Shown: positions 44,767 to 52,205 of the stretch, piece by piece
Position numbering within the stretch: the stretch's first letter is position 1
Layout of the letters: every line of letters starts with the position of its first letter
DNA from: Bradyrhizobium sp. SZCCT0153
GTDB lineage: Bacteria > Pseudomonadota > Alphaproteobacteria > Rhizobiales > Xanthobacteraceae
Assembly (NCBI RefSeq): GCF_018129995.1
Contig: NZ_JAFCKS010000002.1
Location: 682,001 to 746,000 of the forward strand
Reading direction: 5' to 3'
DNA length: 64,000 nucleotides
Program-made: the position numbers and the translations under genes
The notes under the pieces: generated by a model
What the model saw: only the letters and a program-made list of their open reading frames with translations
Databases searched by the model: none
What the model was told of the DNA's origin: nothing

Positions 44767-45393
44767 TCAAGCCGCTTCCGCGGCGACGTTGCCGATCCAG
44801 TCGCGGGCGAGCGTGACATCGGCCTGCGACAATTGATGGCGTGCCGGCAGGACCTTGTGAGTCACGTCGGCGCCTGCCTGCGACAGCAGCGCCGCGAGGC
44901 GTGCCGAGTTGCTCGCCGGGACGATCGGATCGCCTTGTCCGGACAGGAGCAGGACGGGCTTGCCGCCGAGTTCAGCCTTAGGCGAATCCGACAGCGGCAC
45001 CATCGCGCGGAGCAGGATCGCGCCCGCCAGCACGTTCGGCTCTAGCAGCAACAGCGCGGCCGCGATGTTGGCGCCGTTGGAGAAGCCGACCGCGACGGGC
45101 GCGGCGATGCCGTAGCGCTGCCGTGCCTCGCTGACGAAGTCGCCGAGCTCGTGCGCGCGGCGGCGCACGTCTTCCTCGTCGAACACGCCCTCGGCAAGAC
45201 GGCGGAAGAAGCGCGGCATGCCGTGCTCGAGCACGCGTCCGCGCGGCGAGAGCAGGGCGGAGCCGGGCGAGATCATCTTGCCGAGCCCGAGCAGATCGTT
45301 CTCGTCACCGCCGGTGCCGTGCAGCAGCAGCAGCGGTGGGGAGCCCGCGCTGGTCGCGGGCTCGAAGCGATGGACGAATGAGGTGTTGGTCAC
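44767..45393 (-). CDS. Phospholipase/carboxylesterase-family hydrolase, MhqD-like
   Basis: A 208-residue alpha/beta hydrolase starting at GTG inside the dioxygenase stop (GTGA overlap). The oxyanion segment is LLLLHGTGGDENDL. The nucleophile lies in GFSNGAN near 104, the acid in SGQGDPIVPA near 155 and the histidine in ARHQLSQAD near 186. Together with an MhqO-like dioxygenase this matches the pairs induced by quinones and catechols in other bacteria, where the hydrolase acts on a ring-cleavage or quinone adduct product. Cytoplasmic. Confidence 0.85.
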   Translation of the reverse strand: MTNTSFVHRFEPATSAGSPPLLLLHGTGGDENDLLGLGKMISPGSALLSPRGRVLEHGMPRFFRRLAEGVFDEEDVRRRAHELGDFVSEARQRYGIAAPVAVGFSNGANIAAALLLLEPNVLAGAILLRAMVPLSDSPKAELGGKPVLLLSGQGDPIVPASNSARLAALLSQAGADVTHKVLPARHQLSQADVTLARDWIGNVAAEAA

Positions 45394-46328
45394 GACACGC
45401 CCTCCTCCAGGTTCGGCAGCACGCCCTCGATCTGCTTGCGTTGCGCTTCGAGGAAGCTCGGCAGCTTCAGGTCACGTCCCAGCGTCGCCACGGGCTCGTC
45501 GACGGCGAAGCCGGGGACATCAGTCGCGATCTCGAACAGCACGCCGCCGGGCTCGCGGAAGTAGATCGAGCGGAAGTAGTTGCGGTCCCTCTGCTCGGTC
45601 GGGTGCAGGCCGTGATTGCTCACGAGCTTTTGCGCCATCTTGCCCTGTTCGGCATCGTCGGCCGCGCGGAAGGCGATGTGATGCACCGAACCGCCGCCCT
45701 GATGCCCGCGCAAGAAGCCCTTGGCCTCGTAGATGTCGACGACGCTGCCCTCGGCATCGCCTGGGGCCTTGAAGCGGATCACGGAACCTTCGCGGCCCGT
45801 TTCCTTGAAGCCGAACACGTCGGTGAGGACCGCCGCCGTCTTCGCCGCGCTGTCGAGCAGCAGCGTCACGCCGTGGAAGCCGCGGATCGCATGCTCGGCC
45901 GGCACATCGCCATTGCTCCAGCCCGGTTCGTTCTCGGCACCGGGGATGCCGACCAGCGCGAGCGCCATGCCGTCGGGATCGGTGAACGGCAGCACGGACT
46001 CGCCAAAGCGCTTCTCGAGCGCCTCATAAGCAATGCCCTTTTCGGTGAAGCGTTGCGTCCAGTAGCCGAGCGAGCGCTGCGGCACGCGGAAGGCGGTCTG
46101 ATGGGTCTCGCCGACGCCGCGGCGCCCGGCCGGCACGCCGGCCCAGGGGAAGAAGGTCAGGATGGTGCCTGGCCGGCCGGTCTCGTCGCCATAATAGAAG
46201 TGGTAGGTGCCGGGATCGTCGAAATTGACCGTCTTCTTGACGAAGCGCAGGCCGAGATCCCAGGTGTAGAAGCCAAAATTCCTGATGGGGTCGCCTGCAA
46301 TCGCGGTGACATGGTGCAGTCCAGACAT
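45390..46328 (-). CDS. Ring-cleaving dioxygenase, MhqO/LinE-like (VOC family)
   Basis: A 312-residue two-domain glyoxalase/VOC enzyme. Each half has the metal-binding pattern: MSGLHHVTAIAGD at the N-terminus, and GSVHHIAFRAAD near residue 220 with the late glutamate in GGVLFEIATD. It is expected to open (hydro)quinone or catechol rings with oxygen and Fe(II). It is transcribed away from a LysR gene 128 bases off; the spacer holds a 13-base direct repeat. Confidence 0.88.
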   Translation of the reverse strand: MSGLHHVTAIAGDPIRNFGFYTWDLGLRFVKKTVNFDDPGTYHFYYGDETGRPGTILTFFPWAGVPAGRRGVGETHQTAFRVPQRSLGYWTQRFTEKGIAYEALEKRFGESVLPFTDPDGMALALVGIPGAENEPGWSNGDVPAEHAIRGFHGVTLLLDSAAKTAAVLTDVFGFKETGREGSVIRFKAPGDAEGSVVDIYEAKGFLRGHQGGGSVHHIAFRAADDAEQGKMAQKLVSNHGLHPTEQRDRNYFRSIYFREPGGVLFEIATDVPGFAVDEPVATLGRDLKLPSFLEAQRKQIEGVLPNLEEGVS

Positions 46329-46388
46329 TGTCGTCCTCCAAAACTCTGGCAGCGTCTTGCTCTGACCGGAAATATCGTTCCGCTTTGG

Positions 46389-46442
46389 TTTGGAGACAAT
46401 CCATGCAAATATGACGTCTATGTCTACGATTTGGAAACAATC
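46389..46442. promoter_or_regulatory. Direct repeat TTTGGARACAATC in the dioxygenase/LysR spacer
   Basis: TTTGGAGACAATC (46389-46401) and TTTGGAAACAATC (46430-46442) differ at one base and are 41 bases apart, about four helical turns. Both lie between the divergent starts at 46328 and 46457. They are probable binding sites for the LysR regulator. The second copy ends 14 bases before the LysR start codon, consistent with autorepression. Confidence 0.6.
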
Positions 46443-46456
46443 GCGGAGGCCGGCCC

Positions 46457-47380
46457 TTGGATAAGGTCGCCAGCCTCCGGGCCTTCGTCAAAGTGGTCGA
46501 AAGCGGCAGCTTTGCCGAGGCCGGCCGGCAATTGCGGCTGTCGCGCTCGGCGATCAGCAAATACATCGCCGACCTCGAGGAGAGCCTCGGCGTCCAGCTC
46601 CTGAACCGGACCACGCGGCACGCCAGCCCGACGGAGAATGGTCAGCGCTATTTCGAGCGCGCCGTCGTCATCCTCTCGGAGATCGAGGCCGCCGACCAGG
46701 CGGTGACGCAGGCCCAGTTGGCGCCGCGCGGCCTGTTGCGCGTCAACGCGCCGATGTCGTTCGGCACCATGCGGCTCGGGCCGGTGCTCGCCGACTTCAT
46801 GGCGCGTTATCCGGAGCTTCAGCTCCAGATCGTGCTCAGCGACGATCTGCTCGATCCGGTGCAGGACGGCTTTGACGTGACGCTGCGGATCGCGGAATTG
46901 GAATCTTCGAGTTTGATCGCGCGAAAAATCATGCCGGTGGCGCGCATGATCTGCGCCTCGCCGGATTATCTGGCGCGCCACGGCACGCCAAGGCATCCGC
47001 AGGATCTACGCGAGCACGCCTCGCTGACCTACGGCTTCCTGCTCACCGGCAATCAATGGAAGCTCACCGGCGCCGACGGCGATCACTGGATCCAGCCGGC
47101 CTGGTCGCTCTGCGTCAACAACGCCGAGGTGCTGCGCGACGTCGCGATCAAGGGCAGGGGGCTCGCGCTGCTTCCCGAGTTTATCGCCGCGGACGCTTTG
47201 CGGAAGGGCGAGCTGCGGACCGTGCTGGACGTCTATTCCGCGCCGCCGCTTGCGCTCTATGCGGTGTATCCGCCGACGCGGCATCTGTCGGTCAAGGTAC
47301 GGCTGTTCATCGACTTCCTGGTCGAACGTTTTGGCCGGGAGGAGGAGGCAGGCGCGCGTAAAACCGCTGCGGCTAACTGA
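46457..47380 (+). CDS. LysR-family transcriptional regulator (dioxygenase locus)
   Basis: A 307-residue regulator starting at TTG (MDKVASLRAFVKVVESGSFA). The helix-turn-helix is SFAEAGRQLRLSRSAISKYI (about 18-38). The effector domain starts near residue 90 (GLLRVNAPMSFG), of the group that controls quinone reductases and dioxygenases. The only earlier in-frame starts are weaker. Its 3' end overlaps the convergent kinase gene by 8 bases. It likely controls the dioxygenase-esterase pair. Confidence 0.9.
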   Translation: MDKVASLRAFVKVVESGSFAEAGRQLRLSRSAISKYIADLEESLGVQLLNRTTRHASPTENGQRYFERAVVILSEIEAADQAVTQAQLAPRGLLRVNAPMSFGTMRLGPVLADFMARYPELQLQIVLSDDLLDPVQDGFDVTLRIAELESSSLIARKIMPVARMICASPDYLARHGTPRHPQDLREHASLTYGFLLTGNQWKLTGADGDHWIQPAWSLCVNNAEVLRDVAIKGRGLALLPEFIAADALRKGELRTVLDVYSAPPLALYAVYPPTRHLSVKVRLFIDFLVERFGREEEAGARKTAAAN

Positions 47381-50066
47381 ACGAGCGCTGTTCGGTGCCG
47401 TGAAGCAAATCGTTCAACGAATTCATCGAAGCCCGCCGAAGCGCGGCAAGTTCACGCGCGGCACTCTGGCATTCGGGAGGTGACATCAAGGGCGCCGCCA
47501 ACTCGATGTCGCGGCAACGCTCGAACAGGCGGACGAGGCCGAGCGCGCTCGCCGCGCTGCCAAGCTGGTGCGCCAATCGCGCGAGCTGCTTGTGATCGCC
47601 GGACGCGGCGGCCGCAGTGATGTCGGCGATCAGCTTTTCGCCGGTCTGATCCAGCAGATCATGAAGCTTCGCAATCTGTGAGGCGCCGAGCAGCTCTTTC
47701 TGGTCGTCGAGAAAATGCTGGTCGATCAACGCGCCGGTCGCAAGCGGAGCGTCGGTCGCGGCATGCTCGGGCTCGTCCTCGATCGCCTCGCGAAGCGCGT
47801 TGATCAGGATCGGCTTGCTAACGACCTTGGTGATCCCGGCGCCTGCGAGCCGCTCGCGGGTGCCGCGCGACACATCGGCAGTCACGACGATGATCCGCGG
47901 CATCGGCTGCAGCGGGAGGTGCCGAATGCGCGCGGCCGCCTCCACGCCATCCATGTCGGGCATGTGCAGATCCATCAGGATGACGTCGAACGTCTGGTCG
48001 CCGGCGAGCGCGACCGCGGCTGCGCCGTTCGTTGCGATCGCGCAACGGTGGCCGAGCCGGTTCAATATGGCTTCGCCGACCTCGCAATTAACAGGGTCGT
48101 CATCGACCAGCAGGACGCGGCACTGCCGCGATGGCGGCGAAGGCGCGCCTTGCGCGGTGCCGCTGGCGGCGTGGCCGAGCGGCACTTCAAACGTGAACGC
48201 GCTGCCGGCGCCCGGCGTGCTCTCCACCGTCAGCTCGCCGCGCATCAGCCGGGTGAGGCGGCGCGCGATCGCAAGTCCGAGGCCGGTGCCGCCGAACCGC
48301 CGCGCAATGCTGTCGTCGGCCTGGACGAAATCCTCGAAAATCCGCTCGTGCATGTCGGGTGCGATGCCGATGCCGGTGTCGCGAACGGTGATGCGCAGCA
48401 GGATCTGGTCATCATGCCGCCCGGCGGCCGCGTTCAAGCCTACCCCGCCGCGCGGGGTGAACTTGATCGCATTTCCGATCAGATTGAGCAGGATGCGGTT
48501 GAGCCGCACCGGATCGCCGTGCACGGAAGTGTTGACCGTCGTATCGCAGGACAGGTCGAAGGTCAGTCCCTTGCCGAAGGCCTGCGGGCGCATCAGATCG
48601 GCGGCCGTCTCGATGAGCTGGTCAAGCCGGAAGTCACGCGTCTCCAGCGCTTCGACGCTGGCTTCCAGCCGTGCGTATTCCAGGATGGCGTCGACCAATG
48701 CGATCAGCGTTTCGCCCGATGCGGCCGCAGTCGCGAGGTGACGCCGCTGGGCATCGCCGAGGCCGCCGTCGTCGAGCAATTGCAGCACGCCCATGACGCC
48801 GTTCAGCGGCGTACGCAACTCGTGGCTGACGACCGCGAGGAAGCGCGATTTGGTTTCGTTGGCAGCCACCGCCGCGCTGCGCGCGCGCTCGGCGGCGTCG
48901 TGCTCGGCAAGAGCCTGGTCGCGGGTCTTCTCCAGCTCGGAGGTGCGCTCGATCACCTTGCGCTCCAGCGTCGCGTAGGATTCGCGCAAATGCGCGGCCA
49001 TCCGGTTGAACTGGTCGCCGAGCGCTTCCAGCTCGTCGCCGGTCTTGATCGCGAGCCGCAGGCCGAGATCGCCGCTGCCGATCCGCCGCGCGCCCTGCGT
49101 CAGGATCTGGATCGGCACGGTCATGCGCCGGCTAAGCCAGAGCGACACCAGCACCGCAATTGCGAGAAGGACGACCAGGAGAAACGTCGAGCGTCCGATC
49201 GATGCATAGATCGGCGCGTAGGCTTCGGTGAGCGGCAGCTCGACGAACACCAGCCAGCCCAGCGAGGGGACCGTTGCGTAGGTCGACAGCACGCGCTGGC
49301 CCGACAGATCCTCCTTGACCAGGCCGTTCGAGGGCGGCCCCACGCCATCGAGCGCGGCGCGGACGTCGGCATGGCCGGAAAGATCGCTCCTGCGCAGTGC
49401 CGGCCATAAATCGGGATGCGCGATCAAGACCCCCATGCGGTCGACCACGTAGGCCTTGCCGGTATTGCCCACCCTGATCCCGGCGACGAGGTCCCAGATG
49501 AAGCGCAGATTGACCTCGGCGACGATCACGCTCGGATCGCGGCCGACGCCGCGCGCGGCGATCGTCATGAACGGTTCGGTGTCGCTGAAGAAGTAGACCG
49601 GCCCGTAATAGGTGCGGCTCTCGTTGGCGCCGCGGAAGGCCGGGGTGGCAGAGAGGTCAGCTTTGCCGCCGACTCTGTCCGCGACACGGCGCGACACGCG
49701 CACCTGCTCGCGGCCCTGCGAGTCGAGCTCCGCAATTTCGGCGATTGCGGGCGAAAGGCGCAGGAGGCGGATGGCGTTCAGACGCTCGTCTTCGTTCGAG
49801 GACAGCTCCGGCGGCAGCCGCGAGAGCCATTTGATCTGGTTTTCGATCTGGCCGATGAACTGGCCGATCTGAATGGCCGCGGAAGCGGCCTGCTCGCGCT
49901 GGGTCGCCGCGAGAAGTTGCTTCTGCTCGCGGTAGGAGAACCAGACGTCGAATCCGGTGCTGATCGCAAGTGCTGCAAAGGCGAGGGCGACGATCGAGTA
50001 GAGATATTTGCGGAACAATCGGCCGGGAGGCGTCGGCAAATGCTCCTGGTCGACCGTCTCGTTCAC
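47373..50066 (-). CDS. Hybrid sensor histidine kinase (TorS-like, HK-REC-HPt)
   Basis: An 897-residue membrane kinase starting at GTG. Domain order: membrane segment (about 23-45); periplasmic dCache-type sensor (about 50-290, with SYREQKQLLAATQREQ and AYVVDRMGVLIAHPD); second membrane segment (about 292-312); HAMP; HisKA with phospho-His in FLAVVSHELRTPLNG (about 410); HATPase with LLNLIGNAIKFT, DTGIGIAPD and GGTGLGLAIARRL; receiver domain with the phospho-Asp in VILMDLHMPDMDG; and C-terminal HPt with ARLAHQLGSAASALGL. This is a complete His-Asp-His relay needing a separate response regulator, which is not in the window. It is co-encoded with a periplasmic binding protein that probably presents the signal. 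Confidence 0.92.
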   Translation of the reverse strand: MNETVDQEHLPTPPGRLFRKYLYSIVALAFAALAISTGFDVWFSYREQKQLLAATQREQAASAAIQIGQFIGQIENQIKWLSRLPPELSSNEDERLNAIRLLRLSPAIAEIAELDSQGREQVRVSRRVADRVGGKADLSATPAFRGANESRTYYGPVYFFSDTEPFMTIAARGVGRDPSVIVAEVNLRFIWDLVAGIRVGNTGKAYVVDRMGVLIAHPDLWPALRRSDLSGHADVRAALDGVGPPSNGLVKEDLSGQRVLSTYATVPSLGWLVFVELPLTEAYAPIYASIGRSTFLLVVLLAIAVLVSLWLSRRMTVPIQILTQGARRIGSGDLGLRLAIKTGDELEALGDQFNRMAAHLRESYATLERKVIERTSELEKTRDQALAEHDAAERARSAAVAANETKSRFLAVVSHELRTPLNGVMGVLQLLDDGGLGDAQRRHLATAAASGETLIALVDAILEYARLEASVEALETRDFRLDQLIETAADLMRPQAFGKGLTFDLSCDTTVNTSVHGDPVRLNRILLNLIGNAIKFTPRGGVGLNAAAGRHDDQILLRITVRDTGIGIAPDMHERIFEDFVQADDSIARRFGGTGLGLAIARRLTRLMRGELTVESTPGAGSAFTFEVPLGHAASGTAQGAPSPPSRQCRVLLVDDDPVNCEVGEAILNRLGHRCAIATNGAAAVALAGDQTFDVILMDLHMPDMDGVEAAARIRHLPLQPMPRIIVVTADVSRGTRERLAGAGITKVVSKPILINALREAIEDEPEHAATDAPLATGALIDQHFLDDQKELLGASQIAKLHDLLDQTGEKLIADITAAAASGDHKQLARLAHQLGSAASALGLVRLFERCRDIELAAPLMSPPECQSAARELAALRRASMNSLNDLLHGTEQRSFS

Positions 50067-51094
50067 TCGCGGATCTCGTCGGCGCGCGCGAGCAGCGTGA
50101 ATGGAATCGTCAAATCCAGAGCGCGGGCGACCGTGCGGTTGATCAGGAGGTCGTATTTCCGCGGCGATTGCACCGGAAGATCACCGGCCTTGGTTCCGCG
50201 CAATATCAGGTCGACGTAGTCGGCCGAGCGCACTTCGAGTGTCGGCCCGTAGCTCATCAGCCCGCCCACATCCATGAAATAATGGAACGGATAAATCGTG
50301 GGCACGCGATGGCTCGCCGCAGCCGTCACGACGGCCTTCCGGTTGACTACGAGAAAGCTGTCGACCAGCGCAACCATCGCGGCCTTGGGCGGTTCGGAAA
50401 AGCGCCCGATGGTTTCGTCGATCTCCGTCGGCGCGTTGACGGGGGCGGGGACCACGGACACTCCGGCCGTCGCGGCCTCCTGCTCGATGGATTCGAGGAA
50501 GAAGCGGCCGCCGCGAGGTGTGGTCGCCGGGTTGAACAGGACGCCGACGCGCGCAAGATCCGGCACGGCCTCCCGGATGAGCTGGAGCCATTTGCCGCCC
50601 ATCTCGGCGGTGCTGTTGGTGAAGCCTGTGACGTTGCCGCCGGGATGCGCGAGGCTCTCGACGAAGCCGTTGCCGACCGGATCGTTGGCGGTCGCGAAGA
50701 CGATCGGGATGGTCTTGGTGGCCGCCAGGACTGCCGCGGTATCGATCGTCGAGCCGGTCACGATCACGTCCGGCTTGAGCTCCATCAATTCCCGGACCGC
50801 GGTCGCGAGCTTGTCCGCTCCGCCGAAAGTCGAGCGGAGCTCGAATCTGAAGTTGACGCCTTCGACCCAGCCTCGCTGCCTCAAGCCGACGATGAGGCCA
50901 CCCAGGCGGGAGGACGGGCCGTCGATCATGCTTCGTCTGGTCAGTTCGTCGTCGAGCGGCAATGCCGTCAGCGATGCGACCACGCGCATGCGATCTGACG
51001 TTGCGCCGAGCGCAATCCAGCCTGCCGCGGTTGTGCCTGCAAGCCGTATGAAGCCGCGGCGATCGAGCGCGAGCGCGGAAGGCCGTTCGGTCAT
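50063..51094 (-). CDS. Tat-exported ABC-type substrate-binding protein paired with the kinase
   Basis: A 343-residue COG2984-type periplasmic-binding protein. The N-terminus has a twin-arginine signal (DRRGFIRLAGTTAAGWIALG). The mature part has GLRQRGWVEGVNFRFELRST, LMELKPDVIVTGSTIDTAAV, PIVFATANDPVGNGFV and LAHPGGNVTGFTNSTAEMGG. No permease or ATPase is near; instead its stop overlaps the kinase start by four bases (GTGA). The likely job is to bind a ligand in the periplasm and signal through the kinase's dCache domain, as TorT does with TorS. Import is the alternative. The ligand is unknown. Confidence 0.88.
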   Translation of the reverse strand: MTERPSALALDRRGFIRLAGTTAAGWIALGATSDRMRVVASLTALPLDDELTRRSMIDGPSSRLGGLIVGLRQRGWVEGVNFRFELRSTFGGADKLATAVRELMELKPDVIVTGSTIDTAAVLAATKTIPIVFATANDPVGNGFVESLAHPGGNVTGFTNSTAEMGGKWLQLIREAVPDLARVGVLFNPATTPRGGRFFLESIEQEAATAGVSVVPAPVNAPTEIDETIGRFSEPPKAAMVALVDSFLVVNRKAVVTAAASHRVPTIYPFHYFMDVGGLMSYGPTLEVRSADYVDLILRGTKAGDLPVQSPRKYDLLINRTVARALDLTIPFTLLARADEIRE

Positions 51095-51390
51095 GGAATT
51101 CTTTGCACGATGGTCGGTCCCAAGCCGGTTGCTTAACGCGAAAGGGCGGTGTCCACAATTGATGAAAAAATGCGCTTATGAATGTTCGTTCGCAGCATTC
51201 GGCAGTCCGATACCGTATTGCTGTCCCGGCCAAGGAGTCGCTGTTTCGAGCTTTGTCTGCTCCGTGCCGATCTGTAACGCATTGTGGCGTTGCAACATTT
51301 TCCGCTTGGGTTGCGAGGTCGGTCCGGAGAAGTCGATTTCGTAGCTGCCGATTTTTGAAGCGCTGTTTCAAGTTGTTTCGAAGGTTTTCA
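51095..51390. other. Divergent intergenic region without recognisable gene
   Basis: This 296-base region lies between the divergent binding-protein and secreted-protein genes. It is AT-richer than its surroundings, with runs such as gatgaaaaaatgcg and gatttttgaagcg. It must contain both promoters, but I could not assign -35/-10 boxes with confidence. An in-frame ATG at 51178 would lengthen the secreted protein by 71 residues of unlikely composition. Confidence 0.5.
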
Positions 51391-52134
51391 ATGCGCAAGA
51401 TCTATCTCGTTCCGGCCCTCGTTGGTCTGCTCACCTCCGTTGCAGCCGGGCCCCTTGCGGCCCAGGGCGCCGTGCCGAAGCAGAAAGCCGCGCCGGCGCC
51501 GAAAGCTGCCGCAGCCGGTACTGCACCCACTGCCGCCGGCGCGACGTCGGCAGCCGCCGCCGAGACAGCGGCCGCAGACGACAAGATCAAGGCGATCGAC
51601 GGTTTCCGTTCCGCCAAGTTCGGCATGAACGAGGCCGACGTGCGCGCGGCGATGTCCAAGGATTTCGGCGCCAAGCCCGACGCGGTCAAGGCACAGGACA
51701 ATGCCTCGGAATTGACGCACAGCCTGCTTTATTCAGCGCCCGACCTGCTGCCGAACGGTGGCACCGCCGAACTCTCCTACGTGTTCGGCTACAAGTCGAA
51801 ATCGCTGATCCAGGTCGGCGTCGTCTGGTCGAAGGGCACCGACGCGGCGATGACGCCGGAGAAGCTGTTCTCCAACGCCAACATCCTGCGCGCCCATTTC
51901 CTCAGCGAGGGATTCAAGCCCGACTCCATCGCGGTCAACATGCCCGTCAACGGCGGCATCGTGATGTTCCGCGGCAGCGACCCCAGGGACCGCTCGGTGA
52001 TCCTCCTGCTCCAGGGCACGTTCGAGAACAAGGAGAACAACCAGCGTGTGCTGACGCCGACCAGCCTGCTGCTGTTCTACGTGGCCGACGCCAAGAGCCC
52101 CGACATCTTCAAGCTGCCGCCCGGCCAGTTCTGA
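51391..52134 (+). CDS. Secreted hypothetical protein with Ala/Pro-rich linker
   Basis: A 247-residue protein. The signal peptide is MRKIYLVPALVGLLTSVAAGPLAAQG. An Ala/Pro/Lys-rich low-complexity linker runs over about residues 27-62 (KQKAAPAPKAAAAG and following). A folded domain of about 185 residues follows (FRSAKFGMNEADVRAAMSKD, then ELSYVFGYKSKSLIQVGVVW). The FGM(x)(x)xxVRxAM pattern recalls periplasmic proteins of unknown function, but I cannot name the family. It lies 71 bases before the giant adhesin gene in the same direction, so it may help that protein's export or surface attachment (inference). Confidence 0.75.
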   Translation: MRKIYLVPALVGLLTSVAAGPLAAQGAVPKQKAAPAPKAAAAGTAPTAAGATSAAAAETAAADDKIKAIDGFRSAKFGMNEADVRAAMSKDFGAKPDAVKAQDNASELTHSLLYSAPDLLPNGGTAELSYVFGYKSKSLIQVGVVWSKGTDAAMTPEKLFSNANILRAHFLSEGFKPDSIAVNMPVNGGIVMFRGSDPRDRSVILLLQGTFENKENNQRVLTPTSLLLFYVADAKSPDIFKLPPGQF

Positions 52135-52205
52135 TGCCGGACAGCCGCACGACATTCTCCCACCCGGTTGTGGATCGGCGCCAATGCCGATGACGAGGAT
52201 CTGAA

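Noticed and set aside
44767..45393. Classing the MhqD-like hydrolase as a general acyl-protein thioesterase
   Set aside because: The nucleophile motif is GFSNG rather than GFSQG and the gene is coupled to an MhqO-like dioxygenase, favouring the MhqD branch.
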